IMG/VR virus record: IMGVR_UViG_3300035701_006853
Location: 1-46,648 of that record
Source of the DNA: a virus
Direction: 5' to 3' (one strand)
DNA: 46,648 bases
Below the pieces are notes generated by a model. The model made no database searches. It was not told where the DNA came from and saw only the letters and a list, made by a program, of their open reading frames with translations. The position numbers were made by a program, and so were the translations under genes. Below are positions 25,379-33,858 of the stretch, piece after piece. Numbering within the stretch: the first letter of the stretch is position 1; each line of letters begins with the position of its first letter.

Positions 25379-25891
25379 CTAGAACGGAATATCGTCCGTA
25401 GAAGCATCAAATTGAGCTGTGCTATTGGGTTTTGCCGCTGTGTTCGGCTTGATCACGGGCCCTTTGCCCACGGTTCTTGGCGCAGCCCTTTCCTGGGGAG
25501 ACGGCTGGCGGGCTTCCTCAGCTACCTGCCCTATCACACTCTTCTCCGCTTCGCCGTAGCCTTCCAGATACTTCAGCCCAAAGGGGTCCACCTGGATTTG
25601 CTTTTCCGCGCGCTCCTCGCCGGCAGTTGTCGTGTACTTTCGGGTTTTCGTTCTTCCCTCTATATAAACCGTACTGCCCTTGCTGAGATACTTGGCTGCG
25701 TTCTCTGCGACCTTTTCCCAGACGATGGCTTTGTGCCACTCGACCTCTTTGTGCCGCTCCCCGCTATGGGAGGTCCACTCTTCGTTCGTGGCCACACTTA
25801 GCACGCAGTAAGCCTTGCCTTCGGTGGTGTAGCGCAGCTCAGGGTCCTGCCCAAGGTTGCCTAGGATAATAGCCTTGTTTACGGATGCCAT
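25379..25891 (-). CDS. ssb: Single-stranded DNA-binding protein
   Basis: 170 aa. The N-terminal OB fold (1-105) carries MASVNKAIILGNLGQDPELR, AVATNE-like VATNEEW, EWHKAIVWEKVAENAAKYL and GSTVYIEGRTKTRKY, all in the usual bacterial SSB order. A Pro/Ala-rich linker follows, and the acidic tip DDIPF is at the extreme C-terminus, the known docking peptide for replication and repair enzymes. The start is supported by TAGGAG. It is divergent from the baseplate spike gene and heads the minus cluster. It acts on exposed single-stranded DNA during replication and recombination. Confidence 0.96.
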   Translation of the reverse strand: MASVNKAIILGNLGQDPELRYTTEGKAYCVLSVATNEEWTSHSGERHKEVEWHKAIVWEKVAENAAKYLSKGSTVYIEGRTKTRKYTTTAGEERAEKQIQVDPFGLKYLEGYGEAEKSVIGQVAEEARQPSPQERAAPRTVGKGPVIKPNTAAKPNSTAQFDASTDDIPF

Positions 25892-25958
25892 GGATGCTCC
25901 TATATTGCCAGTGTATACTCAGCCCAATCACCTTCTCGACTATCGCCGGAGGCCCAAG

Positions 25959-27260
25959 ATGTTCAGGGACCGCTCGCTCTACGAAATGGACCACCCCAAC
26001 CGCATTGAGCAGGCTTTTGGCATCGCCTTCGGACGCGTTGTCGACGTCGACGCGAAAGCGCGCACATGCACAGTTGTGACTTTTCACGGTAAGGGTACTC
26101 TTGATGACCAATATATACCGGATGCGCAGTGGATCAACATGGATTCCAATCCTGAGGGAGATGAGAGCACTTCTATTCCCAGGCCTAATTCACTAGGGTT
26201 AGTGTTTTGGGTGCAGGGCGAGGCTTTTATCTTCGGCTACTTCAAGCCGATGTCACGAAACGGGTCGCTTGTTACCGGCAACGAGCCGACGAAACTGATC
26301 GCGGGCGACAAGATTATCGCGACTGTTGCCGGCAACAGAATCACGGTCAAGGCCAGCGGGGCCATCGAGATCTATTCCGCGACCACGCTGCAGCGCATCA
26401 TGATCCCAAAAGGCGGCGCCATTTTCGATCTGTGCCAGCGCTACCAGTTAAAGGCTGACGGCGGTTTTCAGGACTGGAGGATCGACCCGCTTACTCAGTT
26501 GACCGCGCACAAGGCCGAATATAGAAGGGATATCATTCGCTCCATTGTGATGACAGAAGCCCGCGGAGGCGTTGACCTGACCACGATCTACAAGCGTCAG
26601 GTGGGTCCGGGCATACCTGGCGTCGAAGGGGTCACACTTCCGTCCTACACAGAAACGATATCCAATCTCGGCGTTGTGGAGACCCACGTTACGCCGCCAT
26701 TGCCGCTGGGCAGCCCTATCGGTGTCCACACCAAAACCGGCCCAGATGGCTCATACAGTTTTAAATCTGGCCCCATCCCTAACTTTGAGCTTGATATTTC
26801 CCCCACAGGTGCGGCTAAAGTAAGCGTAAATAAGTTAATCACAATCGAGCTCAGTGCTGCAGGCGCGTTTACTTTTAAGAATCCGACGATAGATATCAGT
26901 GCGTCGGTGACCGGGGATTTCCAGCTTAAGAATCCTTTGGTAAAAGTGGATGTGAAGGCGACGGGGGCCATCATTTTGGAGGGACCGGGGGGGACCGTTT
27001 CGATCTCGAACTCCGGTGATATGAAGTTCACCGCACTTACCAAGATCACGCTCGATGCCAAAGCTGGCGTCGATATCAAATCCATGGGTCCTGTTAAGAT
27101 CGAAGCTCTCGGCCCGGTCGACATTAAAGCAAAGGGTGCCGTTAATATTGATGCGGGTCCAGGAGCAACCGACAACGTGCTCTGCTACCCCACTACCCTC
27201 TCCCCCTTCACGGGAGCGCCCCTCGTCCCCTTCTCCACAACCGTAAAGGTATCAAAATAA
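25959..27260 (+). CDS. Baseplate spike/hub protein (gp5/VgrG-like OB fold plus beta-helix)
   Basis: 433 aa. The ATG at 25959 is chosen because of GGAGG 6-10 bases upstream; a longer form would run into the divergent ssb gene. Residues 10-110 resemble the OB-fold domain of phage spikes (AFGRVVDVDAKARTCTVV, then SLGLVFWVQGEAFIFGYFKP). From about 300 on the protein has short alternating repeats (FQLKNPLVKVDVKATGAI, SISNSGDMKF, ITLDAKAGVDIKSMG, VDIKAKGAVNIDAG), the pattern of the triple-stranded beta-helix needle in T4 gp5 and VgrG. I see no lysozyme domain. It would form the membrane-piercing tip below the tail tube. Its stop overlaps the next start (TAATG). Confidence 0.78.
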   Translation: MFRDRSLYEMDHPNRIEQAFGIAFGRVVDVDAKARTCTVVTFHGKGTLDDQYIPDAQWINMDSNPEGDESTSIPRPNSLGLVFWVQGEAFIFGYFKPMSRNGSLVTGNEPTKLIAGDKIIATVAGNRITVKASGAIEIYSATTLQRIMIPKGGAIFDLCQRYQLKADGGFQDWRIDPLTQLTAHKAEYRRDIIRSIVMTEARGGVDLTTIYKRQVGPGIPGVEGVTLPSYTETISNLGVVETHVTPPLPLGSPIGVHTKTGPDGSYSFKSGPIPNFELDISPTGAAKVSVNKLITIELSAAGAFTFKNPTIDISASVTGDFQLKNPLVKVDVKATGAIILEGPGGTVSISNSGDMKFTALTKITLDAKAGVDIKSMGPVKIEALGPVDIKAKGAVNIDAGPGATDNVLCYPTTLSPFTGAPLVPFSTTVKVSK

Positions 27261-27946
27261 TGCCGGCACCAAGTGGAGCACTTCTGGCAAAGCAAGCTGT
27301 CGCTGCCTATGGGATGCCGCTAGGCCCTGAGGCGCTTAAGTTTGTTGAGGATCTGATGAAGGCCGTGGAGAAGGCCTGGAAGACCTGGCAAGACTCCATC
27401 CAGTTCGGGACTCTTGTGATCAACGGTGCCGGGGTCGGCGCGTGGGCAGGCATCGGGGGCGGCGGGATCATGACGGGCGGGCCGTTCATGCTAGAGGCCC
27501 CGAAGGTAGGCAAGGACTCCCCCGAACTAAAGCAGTTTGTCGCGGGCCTGACCTCGACGCTGTCGACTAAATTTGGAGCGTGGCCGCCGACCTATAAATT
27601 TTCTGCTCTCAACTATACCGGCACCAGCGGTGCCACCCCTGTAGCTCCAGGACCAGTCTCGGCTCAGAATATCCCAACGCAACTGGCAGCAGCCGGGGCC
27701 GGTGGGCCTATCTCTGGCATTGCGGACATGTGGGCGCTGACCCTGACTCCGCCGGCCTGGAAACTGGACGACCCCATGGCCAAATCCAAACCGCTAATTA
27801 AATCTATTTCCAAGGCGATAGAGACTGCATTCCAATCCACGTGGCTGGCTACGACGATGGCCAACGGCAGTGCGATCGCCACAGTCGGGGCTCCGGGCGG
27901 CGTTGTGGCTGGTATTCCTAGTCAGCCCGGTGGCAAACTAGTATGA
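27260..27946 (+). CDS. Probable tail/baseplate structural protein
   Basis: 228 aa, with the start overlapping the spike stop. It begins with a helix (residues 25-45). A glycine-rich region follows (NGAGVGAWAGIGGGGIMTGGPF, about 54-75), and the rest is Pro/Gly/Ala-rich. No catalytic motif or signal peptide is visible. Tight linkage to the spike gene suggests a baseplate or tail-tip component, possibly a spike-associated assembly protein. I do not recognise the family with certainty. Confidence 0.6.
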   Translation: MPAPSGALLAKQAVAAYGMPLGPEALKFVEDLMKAVEKAWKTWQDSIQFGTLVINGAGVGAWAGIGGGGIMTGGPFMLEAPKVGKDSPELKQFVAGLTSTLSTKFGAWPPTYKFSALNYTGTSGATPVAPGPVSAQNIPTQLAAAGAGGPISGIADMWALTLTPPAWKLDDPMAKSKPLIKSISKAIETAFQSTWLATTMANGSAIATVGAPGGVVAGIPSQPGGKLV

Positions 27947-27979
27947 TTAAAAAGAATTTCATGTAATGGAGATCAAATC

Positions 27980-29968
27980 ATGGTAATGCCTGCAAACCTG
28001 TTCATAGATGCGCCAGACGTCCAGGATGTTTCCCTCTCTCAGCTGTCCAACGAAATGGAGGTCTGGCCCGAGGAAATCATCCAAAAATTCAAGGAGCGGA
28101 TCCCCGAGTCGACCGACCTGAATATTATGGTCAAATTTATGAAGAAGGACGAAGAGAACGGGACGGCGACCGGCTCTATCATCGTCAACGGCGCAGACCG
28201 TGCCGCAATCATTCCGCTTATAATCAAAGACTTCATGCTGTTCCCACTCGACGTGATGATTGCAAAGGGCAGGCTCTTGCCACTGACACCTACCTTCTTT
28301 GCTGCGGTCTTCCAAAAGGGCGAGCTCTTTCAAGCAATCGAAGAGTACCCCACCTACGGCGGCCTTGGTCGTTTCGAGGACGCCAACCTTTGGAACGCGA
28401 CCTATCCGCCATCACTCGGCCGTTACGCCTACGCAAGCGCCAACTACCCGATCCTCGATTCCATAGCCGACACTATCAAGAACGCTTCCGAGCTTAAGAC
28501 CTGGCTTGTGGCTAACCCCACCCACTATGTCGCCTTCCGCAAGCACGGGCACGTCGATCTTCTGCAGAAGCTCGCCAACCTGCAAGCTGTGAACATGAGC
28601 GAATACGCCCAGGGTAAGGAGAGCCTGATCCCGAGAAACATCGCAGTTCTGCGAAGGGAGGGTCCTGACAAGTACACGATCCTCCGCAACTCGGATACGG
28701 TTTTCAGTCCTGCCATTACCCCCGACGTCAGCTACCACGACTGCATGAGCTTTGTCTCCAAGATCACAGGGGATGTAGGCTGCAGCGCTATGAACGAGGT
28801 CGACCGCAATGGCGAGAAATTGCTTATGCTGCCCGCGCCAAAGGACAACGTGGTTCTTGCGCGAACGGACTCTGAGATTGCAGAAAGCGCCGACTCCTTC
28901 GACAGCTATGCGGTCATGTCGAACACCGGCGTGACCGTTCTAGGGCAAGTGATTCCCAAGGTTATCGACTTTGATCAGAAGGCGGTGAACCTGAAGATAT
29001 TTCTCGGCAAGACCATGCAGACCATGCAGCCGGAAATCTGGGGCATTCGCTTGAAAAATGGGCCGGTCAAGATTCAGGGGTCAATGCCTGCGATTGGCCA
29101 GACGGGGACGTTTGTCTACCAACCCGAGGAAAGTCACGCACTCTGCACAATCCCGGTGACTGTGGTCATGGTCTCCTCACACGGACCTTGCGCGCTTACG
29201 CTGAAGGTCACAGACCTTATGGGGCGGCCTTTGCGGCTCCGTCTTTCTCATGAGATGGATGTGCACCGTATCGCGCTGCTGAACGGCGAATATATTCTGC
29301 CAGGCGGAATGAAATGGGTGCCCATGAGCGGCTTTTCTCCTGTCAGTTCTTCTGCAGAGTCCTATGCCGTGAAAATAGCCGGGGCCAAGATTACCGATCG
29401 TCCCGTGAGTCTTTTATCCACAGGTTTTGGTCAATTCTCGATGAAGGGTGTGGACAAGTATGCGTCCGCGTTGGGCTGGGACCGCACAAATCTGCACAGC
29501 TACCAAGCAAAGTTTCTTCTCGCCTCTCTCGGATGCGGTGAGAAGCAGATCGCGGGCGCGATCAAGCACGCCCAGGTGCAAGGCAAGGCCGAGCTGCACA
29601 ATTTGAATTTCCCGCCCCTCATGGCCGAAAAGCACGCAGAGAAAGTGCCCACCGCCGAGAAACTCGTGAAACTGGCGAAGCTCCTGCGGCGCAACCTCTT
29701 CAAGGAAGCCAGCTACATTGATAATGCGCAGACAGTGGACGCCCTGCTCGCTTTGAACTTTGTAAATCCTGACAACATTGCTAAGTTCATAGGAAAGATC
29801 CCGCAACTGAAGTCCGCTATCTCTACGCTCGCCAGCTGTATTCTTGCGAGCCGTGTAGGGATGAAAGAGATTCCTGAAGAGGCGGCCTCGACTGCGATGC
29901 ATCGCTTGATCGAAGTTGTCGAAGGTCTTGAGAAACTGCGTGCTGCCAAAGAGATTGCTCCGAGCTGA
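27980..29968 (+). CDS. Large unidentified virion-type protein
   Basis: 662 aa; the ATG is preceded by GGAG at suitable spacing. The N-terminal 150 residues are mixed alpha/beta (VWPEEIIQKFKERIPESTDL, then AIIPLIIKDFMLFPLDVMI). The centre (200-470) is beta-rich with repeated DFDQKAVNLKIFLGK- and SFDSYAVMSNTGV-like strands. The C-terminal 150 residues are helical (AEKLVKLAKLLRRNLFKEA, then LIEVVEGLEKLRAAKEI). There are no nucleotide-binding or protease motifs. It lies between spike genes and the terminase and is followed after 12 bases by a motif-bearing thioredoxin-like gene. A structural or internal virion protein is the most likely role, by context. Confidence 0.55.
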   Translation: MVMPANLFIDAPDVQDVSLSQLSNEMEVWPEEIIQKFKERIPESTDLNIMVKFMKKDEENGTATGSIIVNGADRAAIIPLIIKDFMLFPLDVMIAKGRLLPLTPTFFAAVFQKGELFQAIEEYPTYGGLGRFEDANLWNATYPPSLGRYAYASANYPILDSIADTIKNASELKTWLVANPTHYVAFRKHGHVDLLQKLANLQAVNMSEYAQGKESLIPRNIAVLRREGPDKYTILRNSDTVFSPAITPDVSYHDCMSFVSKITGDVGCSAMNEVDRNGEKLLMLPAPKDNVVLARTDSEIAESADSFDSYAVMSNTGVTVLGQVIPKVIDFDQKAVNLKIFLGKTMQTMQPEIWGIRLKNGPVKIQGSMPAIGQTGTFVYQPEESHALCTIPVTVVMVSSHGPCALTLKVTDLMGRPLRLRLSHEMDVHRIALLNGEYILPGGMKWVPMSGFSPVSSSAESYAVKIAGAKITDRPVSLLSTGFGQFSMKGVDKYASALGWDRTNLHSYQAKFLLASLGCGEKQIAGAIKHAQVQGKAELHNLNFPPLMAEKHAEKVPTAEKLVKLAKLLRRNLFKEASYIDNAQTVDALLALNFVNPDNIAKFIGKIPQLKSAISTLASCILASRVGMKEIPEEAASTAMHRLIEVVEGLEKLRAAKEIAPS

Positions 29969-29980
29969 GGTGATGAGGGT

Positions 29981-30304
29981 ATGCGGTACTTTTGGCAAGG
30001 CTTTCGTAATAAAACGTCTGCTGCCGTGCAGTTTAAAAAACACGTGCTGGTTCTCTACTGGGAGAAATCAGATGCACGCAGTGAGCAGGCTAAGGGAAAT
30101 ATGAGCCGTCTTGCAAAGAGATACCCTACCGTCCGGGTGAAGCTCATCGAAGTCCGCAAAGACCCGATGAAGCCTGTAAGGCAGGGGGTGTCTGCGTTTC
30201 CTACCGTAGTTTTGCTGAAGGACGGTCGCGAAGTGGACAGACTTGCTGCCGAGACGGATGGCGCTACGCTTCTCGAGCAGCTTTTTCGAAAAGCGCAGAC
30301 GTGA
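29981..30304 (+). CDS. Redox-dead thioredoxin-like protein with N-terminal FWQGF motif
   Basis: 107 aa. It opens MRYFWQGFRNKTSA, the same tag-like motif as in the helicase gene. From residue 20 it has a thioredoxin fold pattern: HVLVLYWEKSDARS, a helix (EQAKGNMSRLAKRY), strand VRVKLIEVRKD, then SAFPTVVLLKDGREVDRL with the cis-proline at 74. The active-site Cys pair is absent (W27-E-K-S-D), so it cannot act as a disulfide oxidoreductase. A second thioredoxin-like protein without cysteines is encoded next to the polymerase, with the motif placed after the fold instead of before it. A structural or processivity role is possible. Confidence 0.72.
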   Translation: MRYFWQGFRNKTSAAVQFKKHVLVLYWEKSDARSEQAKGNMSRLAKRYPTVRVKLIEVRKDPMKPVRQGVSAFPTVVLLKDGREVDRLAAETDGATLLEQLFRKAQT

Positions 30305-30310
30305 CGGGCA

Positions 30311-31180
30311 ATGGCATTACCTTACGACAACTACATCCGGTTCTTAGCAACGAAAGGTCATGTGGATCTCGATGAGGTCAATGACTTGCTAGGGAACTTC
30401 TCGCTGCCGCCAATCAAACAGGCGACCCTTGACGACCAGTGGGCTCTGATCCACTCTTCTCTGCCGCTAGGGGTCAAGTCTCAGCTGGAGAATAAGAGCC
30501 AGGGCGGCGACGAGTTCCTCCGCTGGATGGGGTTTTTGGAGGTCCGCGACTACTGGCTGGCCGAGAAGCCCTACGCAACTGCCGAGCGGAGGTCAGCGGT
30601 GCGGGTTATGGAGAGCATCCATGACGACCAGATGCTGAGGCTGGCCATCAACGCGCTCTTTATCAAAGGGGTCCAGCCCAAGGAAATGCTGCAATCCTTA
30701 GCGACAAAGTACCCGACGCCTCTGCGCGACAATCACCTCGAAACTTACCGTGACATGTTTTGGAACACCAAACGCATGCACCGCCGCGACTGGAAATCTT
30801 ATTTAGGTCTCGTCAGCACGCGCGAACAGTCCGTGTATTTCCTGGCTTTGACCGATACGCTGGACGTCGTAAAGACCGAGCTGGAGCTGCCCTCGAGCGT
30901 ATCGGTCAGCAACATGCTGCAGTGGCTTCTCTCCAAGTCCTTCCAAAAAGCCAAGACCCTGATCGACGTCAACTCTCCCGATGCTGCCAAAGAGGCCAGG
31001 CTGTGGATTGATAAGGCAATCGTTTTGGCTGACAAGTACGAAAAGTACAGGTCCACTGACCAAGCCGATCTGTCGCAGTCTCTGCAGATGGAGTTCGATT
31101 TCGTGGACACTGAGTTCGCGGCTCCCGACGATGAGACGCTCCGTGAAGTCACCGAACGGATAAAAGCCAAGACCACATAG
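30311..31180 (+). CDS. Unknown helical protein, possible small terminase subunit
   Basis: 289 aa, nearly all helical, acidic at the C-terminus (EFDFVDTEFAAPDDETL). Around residues 115-135 (MLRLAINALFIKGVQPKEMLQSLATKY) there is a helix-turn-helix-like pattern, and helices rich in charged residues follow, as in small terminases that recognise the packaging site. It is the last gene before the hexamer-rich region and terL, the usual place for the small subunit. The length is on the long side. The assignment is from position and secondary-structure pattern only. Confidence 0.45.
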   Translation: MALPYDNYIRFLATKGHVDLDEVNDLLGNFSLPPIKQATLDDQWALIHSSLPLGVKSQLENKSQGGDEFLRWMGFLEVRDYWLAEKPYATAERRSAVRVMESIHDDQMLRLAINALFIKGVQPKEMLQSLATKYPTPLRDNHLETYRDMFWNTKRMHRRDWKSYLGLVSTREQSVYFLALTDTLDVVKTELELPSSVSVSNMLQWLLSKSFQKAKTLIDVNSPDAAKEARLWIDKAIVLADKYEKYRSTDQADLSQSLQMEFDFVDTEFAAPDDETLREVTERIKAKTT

Positions 31181-31635
31181 GCCGCATTGACATGCCCCAC
31201 ATCCATTTTCGGGTGGCGGGGTCGGCTGGTTGCGAGAGCTTTGTTACAAATCGCCTAAAAACTGTAACAAAACTGTAACGCCCCCGTGAGGGTCGTGAAA
31301 GGAAGAAAGTGCATATAATATAATAACTTAGTCTCAAGAAGTCAGTTGTTGTTACATTGTTACAGATGTTACAGCTAAATCCAACTACGCGTATGAGGCT
31401 TTTTATTTTTCTGTACTTTTATATACGCCATAACGACGTTATGAAATATTGTTTTTTCTCTATACATAGCTCTGTTTTTCACAATTTTCTGTAAGCTGTA
31501 ACATTTGGCTTGAAACCGTTGGTGTAAAAGACGTTCACTCGTTACGGAAACGTTACAGAAAAAAAGCAAAATGTAACGGATTTTATGGCGTGTCTTTTAA
31601 CTATCTAATTACAATAAGTAAATCAGGAGTGGCCT
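31181..31635. repeat. AT-rich non-coding region with clustered GTTACA/TGTAAC hexamers
   Basis: This 455-base stretch has no convincing gene. The hexamer GTTACA or its complement TGTAAC occurs at about 31243, 31263, 31274, 31351, 31359, 31368, 31497, 31552 and 31572, with one more just inside terL at 31657. Three copies (31351-31373) are spaced 8-9 bases in the same direction, and two (31263, 31274) are spaced 11 in the opposite direction. Variants such as GTTACG (31541) occur as well. The arrangement resembles binding sites for one dimeric or multimeric protein: a packaging (pac/cos) site, an origin, or an operator for terL. Confidence 0.75.
31310..31319 (+). promoter_or_regulatory. Candidate -10 element upstream of terL
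   Basis: TATAAT at 31314-31319 is a perfect sigma-70 type -10 box, with TG four bases upstream, close to an extended -10 arrangement. No good -35 box lies 17 bases upstream (GGTCGT). It sits between two groups of GTTACA hexamers, so a bound protein could control it. Confidence 0.4.
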
Positions 31636-33438
31636 GTGAAAACCGAGATTTCAAACTGTAACACTGAGGGCGAAGATGAGGACGAAGAGACGGCCTACCA
31701 CGACAGTCCGGCGCTACCGGACGAGAAATCAGTCGCATGCGTCACAAGGGCAGTCAATAAGAACGGAACTCTGCGGGAAATCTTCAAGGCCAAAAAGTCG
31801 GACTTCGTCAGAAACCTTATTTTCTTGGATGGGGCCAAATTCGATTTCACTGGAAGAGGCTATCTAAGGCCACTCTACGACTCGAACCATAAGCGAGTCC
31901 TTCTTAAGACCGCGAGACAGGTAGAAAAAACGACGTACCTCGCTAACAACCTGACGATCACCTCTGTCGTCACCCCGTACAACAAGAGCCTCTACGTCTC
32001 CCCGTCCCACACACAGACGAGACAGTTCAGCAACGAGAAACTCAGACCATCCATAGAGCGCAGCCCCTACATCAAAAAATACTTCCAGGACAGCTCCGTC
32101 TCCACCCAGGTCTTCGAGAAGGGTTTCACCAACGGCAGCTACATCTTCCTTCGGTCAGCATTCAGGTCTGCGGATAGAACTCGCGGGATTTCAGCCCGGG
32201 TGTTGGCTTTGGACGAGATTCAGGATTTCCTGACTACAGAGATCCCCGTTATCATGGAATGTACCTCCCATTTTCCGGATGCCAGTAACCTTATGGCGGG
32301 GACCCCCAAGTCCCACGACAACCCGATCGAGCTCTACTGGAACTCGACAACCCAGAACGAGTGGATGGTGCCTTGCCAGAGCTGCGGAAAGTGGAATTTC
32401 CTGGACGAGACCAATGTCGCCCCTACGGAGCTCTACACCTCCTACAAGCTGCCACCAGGGCCCGTGTGCAAACGCTGCGCGAAGCCCATACACCCGCCGC
32501 TAGGGCAGTGGGTCTCCTTTCAGAAGGGTCAAGCCATTCAGGGATACCGCATCCCCCAGCTCATGGTGCCTTGGATTACGGGCATCGACGCCCAATGGCA
32601 GAAGCTGCTCTGGAAGCGGGACAACTACCCCTTTGGCCAGTTCAACAACGAGGTCCTGGGCCTGTCCTTTGACAGCGCGAGTAAGCCAATAACGCGTGAT
32701 GAGCTGATGGAGGTCTGCGGCGACTACGGACTTTGGGACCTGAGGACCCAGGCCGGAACCGAGCAGGCCATCCACGAGGCCGGAAGATATGCTCTGACGG
32801 GCGGGGTGGATTGGGGCGAGGGAAATGACGGCGCCGAGAAAAGTCCCTCTGGGAAGGTCAGGAACGCGTCCTACACGGTACATACAATTGGCGGGTATGT
32901 GAATCAGAAGAAGTGGAAGGTCCTCTACATCCGCAAATACGAGGGGCGCGATATTGACCCAGACTTCGTCGTGCGGGACATTGCCCGGGTCACAAACCTC
33001 TTAGGCGTCAAGGTGACAGGCGTAGACTGGGGCCATGGCTGGGGCGTGAACAACGTGCTCGTCCGCATGCTCGGCGTCAGCCGGGTCGCCCAGTTTCAGT
33101 ATTTGCCAAAACTCAAGCAACGGCTTAAGTGGGATCCGCTCGGGCAGCGGTTCCATCTGCAGAGAAACTTCATGCTCTCCGAGCTCTTCTTTGACATCAA
33201 GCACGGACTGGTGGAATTCCCGAGATGGAAAGACTTCGAGTACTTCGCCAGGGACATTCTCGGCATCTACACCGAATACATCGAGTATCGGCGCGAGGTG
33301 AAGTACGACCACCGCCCGTCGGACCCGGACGATTTCTTTCATTCTTTGCATTATGCAAAGCTGATGTCCGATATCTATGCCGGTAAAAGCCGTCGGTATA
33401 CGATTGATGCGGTTGACGTCGGAGGCGGATACTCCTAG
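31636..33438 (+). CDS. terL: Terminase large subunit
   Basis: 600 aa. The GTG start is supported by AGGAG seven bases upstream. The ATPase half has a Walker A-like TARQVEKTT (92-100, with Glu97 where Gly is usual) and Walker B RVLALDE (188-194). A four-cysteine zinc ribbon follows: Cys247/Cys250 and Cys278/Cys281. The nuclease half (RNase H fold) shows GGVDWGEG (Asp392), TGVDWGHG (Asp464) and SDPDDFFHSLHYA (Asp565/566), the usual three acidic clusters. The N-terminal 30 residues are acidic. It cuts concatemeric DNA and pumps it into the prohead through the portal. The combination with a zinc ribbon recalls GpA-type terminases. It ends convergent with a minus gene, both stops lying in one CTAG. 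Confidence 0.93.
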   Translation: MKTEISNCNTEGEDEDEETAYHDSPALPDEKSVACVTRAVNKNGTLREIFKAKKSDFVRNLIFLDGAKFDFTGRGYLRPLYDSNHKRVLLKTARQVEKTTYLANNLTITSVVTPYNKSLYVSPSHTQTRQFSNEKLRPSIERSPYIKKYFQDSSVSTQVFEKGFTNGSYIFLRSAFRSADRTRGISARVLALDEIQDFLTTEIPVIMECTSHFPDASNLMAGTPKSHDNPIELYWNSTTQNEWMVPCQSCGKWNFLDETNVAPTELYTSYKLPPGPVCKRCAKPIHPPLGQWVSFQKGQAIQGYRIPQLMVPWITGIDAQWQKLLWKRDNYPFGQFNNEVLGLSFDSASKPITRDELMEVCGDYGLWDLRTQAGTEQAIHEAGRYALTGGVDWGEGNDGAEKSPSGKVRNASYTVHTIGGYVNQKKWKVLYIRKYEGRDIDPDFVVRDIARVTNLLGVKVTGVDWGHGWGVNNVLVRMLGVSRVAQFQYLPKLKQRLKWDPLGQRFHLQRNFMLSELFFDIKHGLVEFPRWKDFEYFARDILGIYTEYIEYRREVKYDHRPSDPDDFFHSLHYAKLMSDIYAGKSRRYTIDAVDVGGGYS

Positions 33439-33722
33439 TGGTCCTGAGACGCGTCGCGCGGGTTCATGGTTTCTTCAAGCGCGTCGAGCCGCTTGGAGAT
33501 CTCCAGCGCGAATGCTTCTCGCGGCTCTGGGGCATCGACTCCGAAGAGGCAGGAAGCTAGCATGCCGTGCAGGTATATGAATCTGAGGTATGCTGCCCCA
33601 TCGTTCCAATCCGCTCCTTGACTGCCCGACAGCTGCACTATCGCCTCATCGAAGTTGTCGATCAGCTCCCCCATAAAAGCAGGAATTACCACGGTGATCG
33701 TAAGCGGGTTTTTAAAGCTCAT
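33435..33722 (-). CDS. Small unknown protein convergent with terL
   Basis: 95 aa; ATG preceded by GGAGAACGCACC. It has an N-terminal strand (LTITVVIPAFMGELIDNF), a central hydrophobic helix (AAYLRFIYLHGMLAS) and a C-terminal charged helix (EISKRLDALEETM). No family is recognised. Its stop codon and that of terL share CTAG at 33435-33438. It starts 136 bases from the divergent accessory operon. Confidence 0.6.
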   Translation of the reverse strand: MSFKNPLTITVVIPAFMGELIDNFDEAIVQLSGSQGADWNDGAAYLRFIYLHGMLASCLFGVDAPEPREAFALEISKRLDALEETMNPRDASQDH

Positions 33723-33799
33723 GGTGCGTTCTCCGAGTTGGCCGATCCTTTTAGTTTACGTGCCCCCTTTTGCCGCAGCAAGTTTCTGCTGAATTTCCC

Positions 33800-33824
33800 G
33801 TAAATTACTGTTAACGGTATTTAC
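33800..33824. promoter_or_regulatory. Dyad between divergent genes
   Basis: GTAAAT and ATTTAC form inverted arms 13 bases apart with a GTTAAC palindrome between them. It lies 35 bases before the GTG of the first accessory gene and 78 bases upstream of the divergent minus gene, a natural place for an operator or promoter. No confirmed -35/-10 pair. Confidence 0.35.
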
Positions 33825-33858
33825 AGCATCTTGAATATTTTACCAGAGTGGGGTTGAC

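Noticed and set aside
31375-31569. Minus-strand 64-codon ORF in the region before terL
   Set aside because: It has no ribosome site, a composition typical of AT-rich non-coding DNA, and overlaps the hexamer cluster.
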